64,000 nt of DNA from an uncultured Erysipelotrichaceae bacterium (lineage in GTDB: Bacteria; Bacillota_I; Bacilli_A; Erysipelotrichales; Erysipelotrichaceae): NCBI GenBank assembly GCA_947569705.1, contig CANOSP010000006.1, positions 1-64,000 of the forward strand, given 5' to 3'. Position numbers and translations under genes: made by a program. The notes beneath the pieces were generated by a model. That model was not told the DNA's origin, made no database searches, and saw nothing but the letters and a program-made list of their open reading frames with translations. Below are positions 9,221 to 18,526 of this stretch, piece after piece. Every line of letters starts with the position of its first letter. Positions within the stretch are counted from its first letter, which is position 1.

Positions 9221-9650
9221 ATGGCAGATAATCATTCAAAAGCTCAACGAAGTTATAATATGTTCAGTATCCGAGGTAAGGATAATAAACCAGAAGACTT
9301 GGTACGTAAATATCTATTTTCCAAAGGATTTAGATATAGAAAAAATGTTAAAAGGCTTCCGGGATGTCCAGACATCGTTTTGACTAAATACAAAACTGTG
9401 ATTTTTGTAAATGGATGTTTTCGGTATAAGCACGATTGCCCTTGATTTGTGTGACCGTCTTTTAATCAAGATTATTGGATTCCTAAAATAACTCGAAATG
9501 TGGAGTGATATAATTAACCATGATTTGCTCCGTTTGCAAGAATGGAATGTAATTGTTGTTTGGGAATGTGAGTTGAAAAAGTCGGAAAGAGAAAATCGTT
9601 TAGAGGGAGTCATCAATGAGATTATATGTAATCAGCATAGGGTTTCTTGA
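9221..9650 (+). pseudogene. vsr: Very short patch repair (Vsr) endonuclease, degenerate
   Basis: The first 74 codons are a clear Vsr N-terminus (NHSKAQRSYNMFSIRGKD, then GCPDIVL with the metal-binding Asp, then VIFVNGCF). The frame stops at 9443-9445. Vsr sequence continues past the stop: the same frame reads NQDYWIPKITRNVE with a second TGA, and after a frame change near 9500 a typical C-terminal block VIVVWECELKKSEREN runs to TGA 9648-9650. The usual FWHxH motif after GC is FRYKH here, so the Trp and catalytic His are substituted. The gene is therefore dead by several independent lesions. Vsr normally nicks 5' of T:G mismatches made by deamination of the partner methylase's 5-methylcytosine. 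Confidence 0.9.
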
Positions 9651-9658
9651 TAAATCAT

Positions 9659-9695
9659 AAAAGAACTTCATCTTAATTTGGGATGAAGTTCTTTT
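9659..9695 (+). terminator. Strong hairpin closing the R-M operon
   Basis: AAAAGAACTTCATC (9659-9672) pairs perfectly over 14 bp with GATGAAGTTCTTTT (9682-9695), with a 9-base loop. A-rich and T-rich flanks mean it can work in both directions. It lies nine bases after the remains of vsr. Confidence 0.88.
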
Positions 9696-9948
9696 AGTAT
9701 GACAAGCAAGTCGTACATCTGTGGTGAGAGGCTACAAGGGATGTAGTTACCAAGCATTGAAAGATGTTAAACTAATCCAAAAGCACTTTAGGTGCCTGTT
9801 TTAGTTATATCACAAGGCATGTTTTTTTTTAATTTAACAGTAAGCGAATTATAGATATTAATTATAGCGGAGAATAATAAGAAAAATAAGATAAATATAT
9901 TGACAATAGAAAAATAAATAATATAATAATATTCAGGAGGCGGTGCAA
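9696..9948. other. Junction between the R-M island and the chromosomal backbone, no gene seen
   Basis: No coding frame is supported here. Small inverted repeats are visible (CTAC/GTAG near 9731-9745; GCAC/GTGC near 9782-9794) and a T10 run follows at about 9823-9832. AT-rich sequence and the AGGAGG ribosome site (9935-9940) of the next gene fill the right end. The segment may be a residue of the insertion that brought the R-M genes; no att duplication could be recognised. Confidence 0.4.
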
Positions 9949-10323
9949 ATGTTTACTTGGGTAAAAGGAAATGCATATACACCGGTTGCGACACTCTACG
10001 CAAATAACATCACTTTGAATCAGGCAGCGGCTGTGTTGGTTCAAGATGTGCGTTGGGTAATGCTCGGATTGGATCATGAGAATAAAAGAGTCGCGATACG
10101 TCCTGTTTCAAAACAGGAGATCGATCGTAAGCAGGTGATGCTGCAACAGCTTCATAAAGTATCATTAGGGAAAGGCTATGCGCGAATTTCCAATAAACAG
10201 GTTATGGAGGAAATTGCGGATATGCTGAAGCAGCCGTTAAACGGTGATAAGTTTGAAGCTGTTTATGATGAGGCAAGCAATTTATTAGTGATTGAATTAA
10301 TGAAGCAGCGAGAAAAGGGGTGA
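9949..10323 (+). CDS. Conserved hypothetical protein upstream of NfeD/SPFH genes
   Basis: A 124-residue soluble protein I do not recognise as a named family. ATG 9949 is placed 8 bases after AGGAGG; a GTG six bases upstream is less likely. It has no signal peptide, membrane segment or metal motif. It opens with MFTWVKGNAYTP, and the middle reads VMLGLDHENKRVAIRPVSK, which suggests a small beta-rich domain, followed by a helical part with a possible DNA- or nucleotide-contacting stretch KGYARISNKQVMEEI. Only 5 bases separate it from the nfeD-like gene, so the three genes probably form one operon. Confidence 0.7.
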   Translation: MFTWVKGNAYTPVATLYANNITLNQAAAVLVQDVRWVMLGLDHENKRVAIRPVSKQEIDRKQVMLQQLHKVSLGKGYARISNKQVMEEIADMLKQPLNGDKFEAVYDEASNLLVIELMKQREKG

Positions 10324-10328
10324 ATTGA

Positions 10329-10763
10329 ATGGACATGGATATAGTTTGGATAGGGATCGGAGTTCTCGCACTTGTTTTAGAAATATTGACACCGACTGCA
10401 CTTGTCAGTATTTGGATCACAATCGGTGCTTTGGCAGCTTGGTTATGTGCTGCTTTAGGGCTGTCTTGGGTGGTTCAGGCAAGTGTTTGTGTAATTGTTT
10501 CCGTACTGTTTATTATCGTCGTAAGACCGTTTGCGGTAAAATATCTGCGCGGTAATACGGTACCGACCAATGCCGATCGCATCATCGGAGAAACCGCGAT
10601 TGTGATAAAGGAAATCAATGAGCAGCATTGGGGCGAGGTCAAGGTACAGGGAATGGTTTGGAGTGCTGTAAGTCGCTCTCATGAGGCGATTGAGGTCGGA
10701 AAAAAGGTACGAATAATAGCGATAGAGGGTGCGAAATTACTTGTTTCGCAGCTGTCTGATTAA
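10329..10763 (+). CDS. NfeD family membrane protein
   Basis: A 144-residue protein with two to three N-terminal membrane spans (roughly residues 5-70, including LALVLEILTPTALVSIWI and VCVIVSVLFIIVV), then a cytoplasmic OB-fold NfeD domain with IGETAIVIKEI and GMVWSAVS. The length fits the short NfeD class that partners SPFH proteins in membrane microdomains. It sits between a hypothetical gene and an SPFH gene, and the nfeD-SPFH pairing is the classical arrangement. The ribosome site is AAAAGGGG just before the start. Confidence 0.9.
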   Translation: MDMDIVWIGIGVLALVLEILTPTALVSIWITIGALAAWLCAALGLSWVVQASVCVIVSVLFIIVVRPFAVKYLRGNTVPTNADRIIGETAIVIKEINEQHWGEVKVQGMVWSAVSRSHEAIEVGKKVRIIAIEGAKLLVSQLSD

Positions 10764-10774
10764 GGAGGATAATT

Positions 10775-11683
10775 ATGAATTTGTTAGGAATTATTTTATT
10801 TGTGGTAATTATTTTGTTGGTGATTGCGCTGATGGCTTATGTGGTACGTATTGTACCGCAGGCAAAATCTTATGTGATCGAGCGCTTAGGTGCGTATCAT
10901 TCAACGTGGTCTACCGGTATTCATTTTGTGATTCCGTTTATTGATCGTATTGCGAATAAGGTTACTTTAAAGGAGATTGTGAAGGATTTTCCGCCGCAGC
11001 CGGTTATTACAAAGGATAATGTTACGATGCAGATTGATACCGTTGTGTATTTTCAGATTACCGATCCTAAGCTGTATACGTATGGCGTTGTCGGACCGAT
11101 CACGGCGATTGAAAACTTGACGGCAACGACACTGCGTAATATTATCGGTGAGCTGGAGCTAGATGAAACCTTAACAAGTCGTGATATTATCAATACGAAA
11201 ATGAGAGCAATTTTAGATGAAGCTACCGATCCTTGGGGAATTAAAGTCAATCGTGTCGAGGTCAAAAATATTATTCCGCCGCGCGATATTCAAGAAGCGA
11301 TGGAAAAACAAATGCGTGCCGAGCGTGAGCGTCGTGAATCAATATTGCGTGCCGAGGGTGAGAAAAAAGCCGCAATCTTAACAGCAGAGGGTGAAAAGGA
11401 ATCAATGGTTCTTCGTGCTACTGCTAAAAAGGAAGCGATGATTGCGGAAGCAGAAGGTCAGGCACGGGCAACTGAGCGCTTATATGAGGCACAGGCAAGA
11501 GGTATTCAATTAATCAAGGATGCAGAGCCAAGCAAGGCGTATATGACACTGAAATCCTTGGAAGCGTATGAAAAATTGGCAGACGGCAAAGCCACGAAGC
11601 TGGTTGTGCCTTCCGAACTGCAGAATGTGGCTACTTTATTAACCAATATCAAAGCATTTGTAAATGACGATCAAGCGTCCTAA
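10775..11683 (+). CDS. SPFH/stomatin-like membrane microdomain protein
   Basis: A 302-residue protein with one N-terminal membrane span (residues 1-25), the SPFH/band-7 domain (AKSYVIERLGAYHSTWSTGI, then KDNVTMQIDTVVYFQI, then VEVKNIIPPRDIQEAMEKQM) and a charged Ala/Glu-rich coiled-coil region (RAEGEKKAAILTAEGEKES). It closely resembles the QmcA/YbbK group. Such proteins oligomerise in lipid microdomains and affect the stability of membrane proteases and transporters. It follows nfeD by 11 bases with AGGAGG. Confidence 0.94.
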   Translation: MNLLGIILFVVIILLVIALMAYVVRIVPQAKSYVIERLGAYHSTWSTGIHFVIPFIDRIANKVTLKEIVKDFPPQPVITKDNVTMQIDTVVYFQITDPKLYTYGVVGPITAIENLTATTLRNIIGELELDETLTSRDIINTKMRAILDEATDPWGIKVNRVEVKNIIPPRDIQEAMEKQMRAERERRESILRAEGEKKAAILTAEGEKESMVLRATAKKEAMIAEAEGQARATERLYEAQARGIQLIKDAEPSKAYMTLKSLEAYEKLADGKATKLVVPSELQNVATLLTNIKAFVNDDQAS

Positions 11684-11746
11684 TGACTGTGAATTAAACA
11701 GTGAATTAGGAAAAAACAACTGAAACAGGAAATCATTAAGAGCGAT

Positions 11747-11780
11747 AAACGGGAGTATTACGGTTACTCCTGTTTATTTT
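11747..11780 (+). terminator. Intrinsic terminator after the SPFH gene
   Basis: AAACGGGAGTAA-type stem (11747-11758) pairs with TTACTCCTGTTT (11764-11775) with one G-T pair, followed by ATTTTAT. It ends the hypothetical-nfeD-SPFH unit. Confidence 0.75.
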
Positions 11781-12000
11781 ATATATTAAGATATATTATT
11801 GTTTTTTTATATTTTCTAAGCATAAATGGTGTTAAAATTAATAATCATACACAAAATCGAGTTTTTTTAAAGAACCAATATATGATAAAAGAAAGCGATT
11901 TATCCGTGATCAAACAAGTTTTTCTTAAACATGAAAAAAATTAAAAAATTTTTCGTAATCGCATAATTTTCCGTGTATAACAAATATAGGAGGAAATTAT
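11781..12000. other. AT-rich gap before dprA
   Basis: With the terminator, the gap between genes is 317 bases. I see no coding frame. A weak -10-like TATAAC near 11977 and the AGGAGG ribosome site just before 12001 probably serve dprA. Nothing else is recognisable. Confidence 0.4.
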
Positions 12001-12732
12001 ATGCGAAATAAAATATTGTATTATTCTTTGAAATATCAAGGAGAGTGGCAACAGATTACAAATGCGATTGCGAAACGAGAACCGACGGAGCCGATCGATT
12101 ATCCTCGTCCTTATGTGACAGTGTTGGATGAGAACTATCCGACGGCATTTAGAAAGCTGCGATATGCGCCTTGGGTAATCTTTTATGAAGGTGACTTATC
12201 ATTGCTGGATAAAAAGGCAGTATCTTTAATCGGCGCAAGAGAATGTAATACTTACGGAAAAGAAATGGCTGTGCATGTGGCAAGGCTTTTGAAAGAGCGT
12301 GCCGTCATTGTTTCGGGATTAGCAAAAGGAATCGATGCGATTGTTCATCGAGAGGCATTGGATCGTCAGACAATCGGTGTGATCGGATGCGGAATCGATC
12401 GAGCGTATCCGAACGAAAATGCGGTGCTTTACGAGCAAATGCGAAAAGATCATTTAATACTCAGTGAATATCCGTGCGGCGTTAAACCGTTAGCCTATCA
12501 TTTCCCATGGCGCAACCGTTTGATTGCGGCACTCGGTTCGGCACTTGTGGTCATTCAGGCAAAAAAAAGAAGCGGTACGCTTTTAACGGTGAATGAAGCA
12601 TTGGAATTAGGGATCCCTGTGTATTGTATCCCCCATAAATTCAACGATATAAGCGGTCTCGGCAGCAACATTTTATTGTCACAGGGGGCGAATATTCTGA
12701 TCGATGATCAAGACATTTTAGCGATTTTATGA
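12001..12732 (+). CDS. dprA: DNA-processing protein DprA (short form)
   Basis: A 243-residue Rossmann-like DprA that loads RecA on incoming single-stranded DNA during transformation. Family motifs are AVSLIGAREC, VSGLAKGIDAIVHREAL, GVIGCGIDRAYPNEN, SEYPCG and KKRSGTLLTVNEAL. It is shorter than B. subtilis DprA (about 297) and stops soon after the Rossmann core, so the C-terminal winged helix is absent and the N-terminal SAM region is reduced. It begins after AGGAGG and precedes topA, as in B. subtilis. Confidence 0.92.
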   Translation: MRNKILYYSLKYQGEWQQITNAIAKREPTEPIDYPRPYVTVLDENYPTAFRKLRYAPWVIFYEGDLSLLDKKAVSLIGARECNTYGKEMAVHVARLLKERAVIVSGLAKGIDAIVHREALDRQTIGVIGCGIDRAYPNENAVLYEQMRKDHLILSEYPCGVKPLAYHFPWRNRLIAALGSALVVIQAKKRSGTLLTVNEALELGIPVYCIPHKFNDISGLGSNILLSQGANILIDDQDILAIL

Positions 12733-12741
12733 AAAAACTAT

Positions 12742-12770
12742 TTGACAAAATTGCAATTTACGGAAATAAT
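12742..12770 (+). promoter_or_regulatory. Probable topA promoter
   Basis: A consensus -35 TTGACA (12742-12747) lies 17 bases from AATAAT (12765-12770). The predicted start is about 25 bases upstream of the topA ribosome site. Confidence 0.6.
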
Positions 12771-12802
12771 AGGATACGTATTTGTTAGCTAGGAGGATGT
12801 TA

Positions 12803-15013
12803 ATGAAGAATTTAGTAATCGTGGAGTCACCATCAAAATCAAAAACGATTGAGAAATATTTAGGTGAAGATTTTCAGGTTGTATCCAGTAAAGGTCATAT
12901 TCGCGATCTTGCGACAACCGGAAAAGGCGGACTCGGAATTGATGTGGATAACAACTTCACGCCGACATATAAAGTAAGCAGTGATAAACGTGATGTGGTA
13001 AAAGAATTAAAGGCCTTGGCAAAGAAAAGCGATCATGTCTATCTGGCAAGCGATCCGGATCGTGAGGGAGAAGCAATCGCATGGCATTTGGCGCAGGTGC
13101 TTGATTTGAATATGGAACATGACAATCGCATCATTTTCAATGAAATAACGAAAAAAGCTGTTTTGGAAGCTTTTCAACATCCTCGTACGATTGATCAGGA
13201 TCTTGTGAAAAGCCAAGAGGCACGTCGTATGTTGGATCGAATTATCGGCTTTAAGCTATCAAAGCTATTACAAAGCAAGATTAAGTCAAAATCGGCGGGA
13301 CGTGTGCAATCGGTTGCCTTACGCTTAATCGTTGAGCGCGAAAATGAAATTCGTCGTTTTAAAAGTGAAGAGTATTGGACCTTACATGCGAACGTAAAAA
13401 AGGATCGCAAGGAGTTCAGTGCGCAGCTGATTAAAATTGACGGTAAAAAGGCGAAGCTGAAAACACAGGAAGAGACAGATGCGATTATTGCCCGTCTGAA
13501 TGAGTTTCATGTAGCCTCGATTGAAAAAAAGGTAAGAAAAAAAGAAGCGAAGATGCCGTTTATTACTTCAACGCTTCAGCAGGAAGCAAGTACGAAGCTT
13601 GGATACGGTGCGAAAAAGACGATGCAGATAGCGCAAAAGCTTTATGAGGGAATTGCTTTGGGCGGACATACCGAAGGTTTGATTTCGTATATGCGTACTG
13701 ACAGTACGCGTTTATCGCAGGTGTTTGTAAATGATGCATTTGCATATATCGAAGATGAATTCGGTAAGGAATATAAAGGAAAAGCACGTCAGAAAAATGA
13801 CGAGCATGCACAGGATGCTCACGAAGCAATTCGACCGACTAATATTCATAATACACCGGAGAAAGTAAAACAGTATTTAACGAATGAACAATATCGTTTA
13901 TATAAGCTGATTTATGCCAGAGCGGTTGCTTCTTTGATGGCGCCGAGTAAGAGCAATGTCGTCAATGCCGTCATTCGCAGTGATAATTGTGATTTCAGTG
14001 CCAACGGAAGTATTTTGGCTTTTGACGGTTATTTAAAAGTGTACGGCGATTATGAAACCACAAAGGATGAGATGTTGCCGGAATTAGCAGAAAATGAACA
14101 ATTAAAACATGTGGAATTGGAAGGGAAGCAGCATTTTACCGAACCGCCGCTTCGTTACAGTGAAGCGCGTTTGATTAAGGAATTGGAAGAAAAGGGCATC
14201 GGGCGTCCGTCCACCTATGCAATCATTATTGATACGCTGCAGGCACGCAGCTATGTATCATTAGACAGACAGAGCGAAGGCAGTAAAACAAAGGTGTTTG
14301 TTCCTACAGAACAAGGGGAACTGACCGATGCGAAACTGCAGGAATTTTTCAGCAGTATTATCAATGTAACCTATACTGCCAATATGGAAGAGCATCTTGA
14401 TGAAATTGCGCAGGGTGATCGTAATAATATTGAAGAAGTGCGTACTTTCTATGAAAAATTTGAACCTTTGTTAGATGAAGCATATGAAAAAATGGAGAAA
14501 AAAGAATTAGAGCGTACCGGAGAAATGTGTCCCGACTGCGGGGCTGAATTGGTTTATCGCAACGGTCGCTTCGGTCGCTTTATATCCTGTATTAATTTTC
14601 CGAGTTGTCGCTTTACCAAAAGTGAGCAGGAAGAAGATAATGCAAGTGATGAAGTATGTCCGAACTGCGGCGGCAAGATGGTCAGTAAAAAAGGTCGCTA
14701 CGGTGCTTTTCTTGCTTGCAGCAATTATCCGGAATGCAAATATATCAAAAATACCAAACAAAAAGAAGAACCGAAACCGACCGGAGAGATGTGTCCGGAG
14801 TGCGGTCATGAATTAGTGGAGCGTAAATCACGCTTCGGTACAACCTTTGTCGGCTGTTCAAACTATCCGAAATGTCGTTATATTAAGAAGACGCCGAAGC
14901 CGGAGAAGAAAGAAACCGCCGCAAAAACAACGAAGTCAAAATCCGCGAACAAGAAAAAAACGACGCGTAAGGTGACGAAAAAGACTGTCACTGATCATGA
15001 GGAACAAGCATAA
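12803..15013 (+). CDS. topA: DNA topoisomerase I
   Basis: A 736-residue type IA topoisomerase that relaxes negative supercoils. It has the N-terminal Toprim domain ([17 protein letters not shown], then [15 protein letters not shown]), the catalytic Tyr in [10 protein letters not shown], and GIGRPSTYA. The C-terminus carries three topoisomerase zinc fingers (CPDCGAEL...[15 protein letters not shown]...[15 protein letters not shown]...CSNYPKC) and a Lys/Thr-rich tail. ATG 12803 follows AGGAGG by 6 bases and gives the usual [10 protein letters not shown] start. The stop overlaps the trmFO start (TAATG). Confidence 0.98.
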   Translation: MKNLVIVESPSKSKTIEKYLGEDFQVVSSKGHIRDLATTGKGGLGIDVDNNFTPTYKVSSDKRDVVKELKALAKKSDHVYLASDPDREGEAIAWHLAQVLDLNMEHDNRIIFNEITKKAVLEAFQHPRTIDQDLVKSQEARRMLDRIIGFKLSKLLQSKIKSKSAGRVQSVALRLIVERENEIRRFKSEEYWTLHANVKKDRKEFSAQLIKIDGKKAKLKTQEETDAIIARLNEFHVASIEKKVRKKEAKMPFITSTLQQEASTKLGYGAKKTMQIAQKLYEGIALGGHTEGLISYMRTDSTRLSQVFVNDAFAYIEDEFGKEYKGKARQKNDEHAQDAHEAIRPTNIHNTPEKVKQYLTNEQYRLYKLIYARAVASLMAPSKSNVVNAVIRSDNCDFSANGSILAFDGYLKVYGDYETTKDEMLPELAENEQLKHVELEGKQHFTEPPLRYSEARLIKELEEKGIGRPSTYAIIIDTLQARSYVSLDRQSEGSKTKVFVPTEQGELTDAKLQEFFSSIINVTYTANMEEHLDEIAQGDRNNIEEVRTFYEKFEPLLDEAYEKMEKKELERTGEMCPDCGAELVYRNGRFGRFISCINFPSCRFTKSEQEEDNASDEVCPNCGGKMVSKKGRYGAFLACSNYPECKYIKNTKQKEEPKPTGEMCPECGHELVERKSRFGTTFVGCSNYPKCRYIKKTPKPEKKETAAKTTKSKSANKKKTTRKVTKKTVTDHEEQA

Positions 15014-16308
15014 TGCGACCGGTCAAGGTGATCGGTGCCGGTCTTGCCGGAAGTGAAACGGCATGGCAGCTTGTAAAACGCGGTGTCCCCGTTCAGCTGT
15101 ATGAGATGCGTCCGAAAAAATCATCACCGGCGCATCACAGTGCGGATTTTGCGGAATTGGTATGCAGTAATTCGCTTCGATCAGATGTTTTAACCAATGC
15201 CGTCGGATTACTGAAAGCGGAAATGCGTTTAATGGATTCGCTGATTATACGCTGTGCCGATGAACACAGTGTTCCTGCCGGCAGTGCTTTGGCTGTTGAC
15301 CGTCATCAGTTTGCACAAGCGGTAACTGCCGCCCTCAGTAATCATCCGTTAGTTGAGGTGATTCATGAGGAAGTTTGTGAGATTCCGCAAGGACCGACAA
15401 TTATCGCCGGCGGACCGCTTATTTCAGCTTCCTTAAGTGATGCGATCGCTGAAGCGGTTGACAGTGATTATTTCTATTTTTATGATGCAGCGGCACCGAT
15501 TGTTGAAAAGGATTCCATCGATTTTTCCAAAGCATATATGAAAAGCCGCTATGATAAAGGGGAAGCAGCTTATATTAATTGTCCGATGAATAAAGCACAG
15601 TTTGAAGCATTTTATCATGAGCTGATTCATGCTCAAACCGCAAAGCTTCATGAATTTGAAAAGGAAATATATTTTGAAGGCTGTATGCCGTTTGAAGAAA
15701 TGGCAAAGCGCGGAATGAAAACCTTGTTGTTCGGTCCAATGAAGCCGGTCGGCTTAGAACAGCCGGACGGTACAAGACCTTATGCAGTTGTACAGCTGCG
15801 TCGTGATAATGCGGCCGATACTTTATACAATATCGTCGGTTTTCAAACGCATTTAACATGGGGCGAACAAAAACGTATACTATCGATGATTCCGGGATTG
15901 GAAAACGCCGTTATTACACGCTACGGTGTTATGCACCGCAATTCTTATCTCTGTTCACCGAAGCTGTTGAAGCCGACCTATCAGCTGAAAACAAGAGAGG
16001 ATCTCTTTTTTGCCGGACAGATGTGCGGGGTAGAGGGATATGTGGAAAGTGCCGCCAGCGGCTTGCTTGCCGGTTTGAATATGGCAAGACTGATGAACGG
16101 CAAAACGCCTCTGGAATTGCCGCCTACTTGCATGATCGGGGCGATGGCACATTATATTACACATGCCGATGCGAAGTATTTTCAGCCGATGAATGCGAAT
16201 TTCGGCATTATGAAATTAAATGAAGCAGTGAAGAAAAAGGATCGTAAAGAAGCGATGGGAAAACAGGCACTGCAGGTCATTACGGAACTGCTTGAGGAAT
16301 GCTCATGA
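15013..16308 (+). CDS. trmFO: Methylenetetrahydrofolate-tRNA-(uracil-54-C5)-methyltransferase TrmFO
   Basis: A 431-residue folate- and FAD-dependent enzyme making ribothymidine at tRNA position 54, also called Gid. The FAD dinucleotide-binding motif is [15 protein letters not shown] (residues 5-19). Also visible are [42 protein letters not shown] and ANFGIMKL. The length is normal. It shares one base with topA and overlaps the next recombinase gene by 4 bases, the same dprA-topA-trmFO-codV order as in B. subtilis. Confidence 0.97.
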   Translation: MRPVKVIGAGLAGSETAWQLVKRGVPVQLYEMRPKKSSPAHHSADFAELVCSNSLRSDVLTNAVGLLKAEMRLMDSLIIRCADEHSVPAGSALAVDRHQFAQAVTAALSNHPLVEVIHEEVCEIPQGPTIIAGGPLISASLSDAIAEAVDSDYFYFYDAAAPIVEKDSIDFSKAYMKSRYDKGEAAYINCPMNKAQFEAFYHELIHAQTAKLHEFEKEIYFEGCMPFEEMAKRGMKTLLFGPMKPVGLEQPDGTRPYAVVQLRRDNAADTLYNIVGFQTHLTWGEQKRILSMIPGLENAVITRYGVMHRNSYLCSPKLLKPTYQLKTREDLFFAGQMCGVEGYVESAASGLLAGLNMARLMNGKTPLELPPTCMIGAMAHYITHADAKYFQPMNANFGIMKLNEAVKKKDRKEAMGKQALQVITELLEECS

Positions 16309-17222
16309 ATGAATGGAAGCAGCGCTTTCTTTCCTATATCGATCAGCTGAATACCGGTTCGGATCATACGCGTGAAGCCTATGAGCGAGACATTGATGAT
16401 TTTATTGCTTTTCTTACAGAAGAAGGTGTTACCTCATTTGAACAAACCGATCGGATCATCGTAATGAATTATATTGCTTCACTTCGTCAAAGAAACGGAT
16501 CCGCAGGAGCGATGAAAAATACCAGCATCGCCCGCAAGCTTTCTTCATTGCGATCATTTTATCGCTATTTGAATGAATATGTCGGTATTCAAGATAATCC
16601 CTTTCTCTATGTAAAAGGACCGAAAATCAGCCGCCGCATTCCCGAATTTCTGTTTTACGATGAAATGGAAATGTTTCTGAACAGCTTTGATTTACAGAAA
16701 CCGGTGGATCTGCGCAATCGTGCCTTATTTGAACTGATGTATGCATGCGGATTGCGTGTCAGTGAGGTCGTTGCGTTACAGCTTGAAGATATTGACTTTA
16801 ACGATCAGGTACTGCATATTACGGGAAAAGGGGATAAGCAGCGGATCGTTCCGTTTTATGATATGGCGAAGCAGCTGCTGCAGCGTTATCTGTATGAAGT
16901 CAGAGCTTCATGGATCAATAATCAAAAGCACTCGGTTGTTTTTATCAATCAACGAGGAAGCGGGCTGACGACAAGAGGGGTGCAGTATTTGATGCAGAAA
17001 CAGGCTGATGCACTCGGAATGTCCGTTCACATTCATCCGCATATGTTTCGCCATTCCTTTGCGACGCATCTGTTGGATAACGGCGCAGATCTTCGACTGG
17101 TTCAGGAGTTGTTGGGACATTCTTCGTTATCTACGACGCAAATTTATGTTCATGTATCGCAGGAGCGATTAAAAAATGCTTATATTCATGCGCATCCGCG
17201 TGCTAAGGCAGAACCAAGATAG
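16305..17222 (+). CDS. xerC: Tyrosine recombinase of the XerC/CodV type
   Basis: A 305-residue tyrosine recombinase expected to resolve chromosome dimers at dif with a XerD partner. It has an N-terminal SAM-like domain (about 1-95) and a catalytic domain with Arg in CGLRVSEVV, Lys in [32 protein letters not shown] and the nucleophilic Tyr. ATG 16305 is preferred over 16299 because GAGG at 16294-16297 has correct spacing only to 16305. The trmFO linkage supports codV/xerC rather than a mobile-element integrase. Confidence 0.93.
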   Translation: MNEWKQRFLSYIDQLNTGSDHTREAYERDIDDFIAFLTEEGVTSFEQTDRIIVMNYIASLRQRNGSAGAMKNTSIARKLSSLRSFYRYLNEYVGIQDNPFLYVKGPKISRRIPEFLFYDEMEMFLNSFDLQKPVDLRNRALFELMYACGLRVSEVVALQLEDIDFNDQVLHITGKGDKQRIVPFYDMAKQLLQRYLYEVRASWINNQKHSVVFINQRGSGLTTRGVQYLMQKQADALGMSVHIHPHMFRHSFATHLLDNGADLRLVQELLGHSSLSTTQIYVHVSQERLKNAYIHAHPRAKAEPR

Positions 17223-17237
17223 CTTATTTTAAATCTG

Positions 17238-17268
17238 TTCGTATGACTTTTTGTTGTACGAATTTTTT
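17238..17268 (+). terminator. Intrinsic terminator after the xerC gene
   Basis: TTCGTA (17238-17243) pairs with TACGAA (17257-17262), followed by six Ts. It ends the topA-trmFO-xerC unit. Confidence 0.65.
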
Positions 17269-17381
17269 ATTTCGGCTTGTTTAAAATCTTGTTTTAACAA
17301 AAGTTTTATATCTCAATAAGCAGTAAACAAATAAGGCTAATTACAAAATGTCTGAGAATGAAATGAAAATCCAAAAAGCAC

Positions 17382-17410
17382 TTCCCATAAAAAGGGAAAT
17401 ATGTTATACT
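17382..17410 (+). promoter_or_regulatory. rpsB operon promoter
   Basis: An extended -10 TGTTATACT (TATACT 17405-17410) lies 17 bases from TTCCCA (17382-17387), a weak -35. The predicted start at about 17417 leaves a leader of about 130 bases before rpsB. Confidence 0.55.
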
Positions 17411-17545
17411 ATATGGCAGTGCGAACGAATTGCACAATACACACATCATGGATACGGCAGTCCGTGCCTGTCACCGAAGTCGGTATTTACAAGGTTGCTG
17501 TCGAGAGGAAGTGATGGAGGTATAACGGAAAGTGAGGAAATTTTT
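17411..17545 (+). ncRNA. Structured 5' leader of rpsB
   Basis: The 130-base leader is GC-richer than the surrounding intergenic DNA and has complementary blocks (for example GGATACGGCAGTCCGTG and ACCGAAGTCGGT). It ends with the rpsB ribosome site GTGAGG. Bacterial rpsB leaders often bind S2 for autoregulation; that this one does so is inference. Confidence 0.4.
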
Positions 17546-18505
17546 ATGCCAATCGTTTCAATGAGAAAATTATTGGAATCAGGTGTTCATTTCGGACATC
17601 AAACACGCAGATGGAACCCTAAGATGAAACCAAACATCTATGCGAGCCGCAACGGGGTGTACATCATCAACTTGGAGAAAACCCAAGAACAGCTGGAAAC
17701 TGCATATAACGCATTAAAGGATATTGCAGAAAAAGGCGGTAAAGTTTTATTTGTAGGAACTAAAAAACAAGCGCAGACATGCGTTGTAGAAGAGGCACTT
17801 CGCAGCGGTTCTTTCTTTGTTAATCAGCGCTGGTTAGGCGGATTATTGACAAACTTCAGAACGATTCAGAAACGTGTTAAGCGTTTGGTTGAAATTGAAG
17901 AAATGGAAGCCAGCGGAATCTTAGAAGTTTATCCGAAGAAAGAAATTGCTCAGATCAAAAAGGAAAAAGCACGTCTTGAAAACTTCTTAGGCGGTATCAA
18001 AGAAATGAAAAAACTGCCGAATGCCGTATTTGTAATCGATCCTAAGGAAGAACACAATGCGGTAGCGGAAGCGAAAAAATTAGGTATTCCGGTATTCGCT
18101 ATGGTAGATACTAACTGTGATCCGGAAATGGTGGATTATCCAATCGCATCTAATGATGATGCGAACCGCTCTGTGAAATTGATCACTACCTTAATGGCTG
18201 ATGCAATCGTAGAAGCAAAGGGCGGCTTATTGAGTGTTGCTCATAATATTGATGAAAATGAAACAGATGTAACAATGAAAGATGTTATTCAGAATGTTGA
18301 AGAACAGATCGCTGAAAATGAGCGTCGTCGCCGTCAGAGAATTGAGGAGCGCCGCAATCGTCGTAACAACTTCGATCGCAATCGCAACTCACGCCGTGAC
18401 GGAAAGCCGTTTGTAAAGCGTGAAAGCGCACCGGCAAAAGAAGAAACGGCAGCTGAAACAGCACCGGAAGTAAAAGCAGAAGCAAAAACTGATGCGGCTG
18501 AATAA
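17546..18505 (+). CDS. rpsB: 30S ribosomal protein S2
   Basis: A 319-residue S2. ATG 17546 gives the canonical start [20 protein letters not shown] and has GTGAGG ahead of it. Conserved S2 stretches are [25 protein letters not shown] and [20 protein letters not shown]2 cores are about 240-250 residues, so this one carries an added tail of about 70 residues. The tail is first basic ([16 protein letters not shown]) and then Ala/Glu-rich ([19 protein letters not shown]). It is first in rpsB-tsf-pyrH-frr. Confidence 0.98.
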   Translation: MPIVSMRKLLESGVHFGHQTRRWNPKMKPNIYASRNGVYIINLEKTQEQLETAYNALKDIAEKGGKVLFVGTKKQAQTCVVEEALRSGSFFVNQRWLGGLLTNFRTIQKRVKRLVEIEEMEASGILEVYPKKEIAQIKKEKARLENFLGGIKEMKKLPNAVFVIDPKEEHNAVAEAKKLGIPVFAMVDTNCDPEMVDYPIASNDDANRSVKLITTLMADAIVEAKGGLLSVAHNIDENETDVTMKDVIQNVEEQIAENERRRRQRIEERRNRRNNFDRNRNSRRDGKPFVKRESAPAKEETAAETAPEVKAEAKTDAAE

Positions 18506-18526
18506 TAAGCGATAGGAGGAAATGAA

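Noticed and set aside
9700-9835. A tracrRNA or other CRISPR-associated RNA before the T10 run
   Set aside because: No repeat, cas gene or convincing anti-repeat is present in the window; only weak hairpins could be drawn.
17348-17545. A longer S2 protein starting at 17348
   Set aside because: It would cover the promoter and leader; canonical S2 starts at ATG 17546 with MPIVSM.
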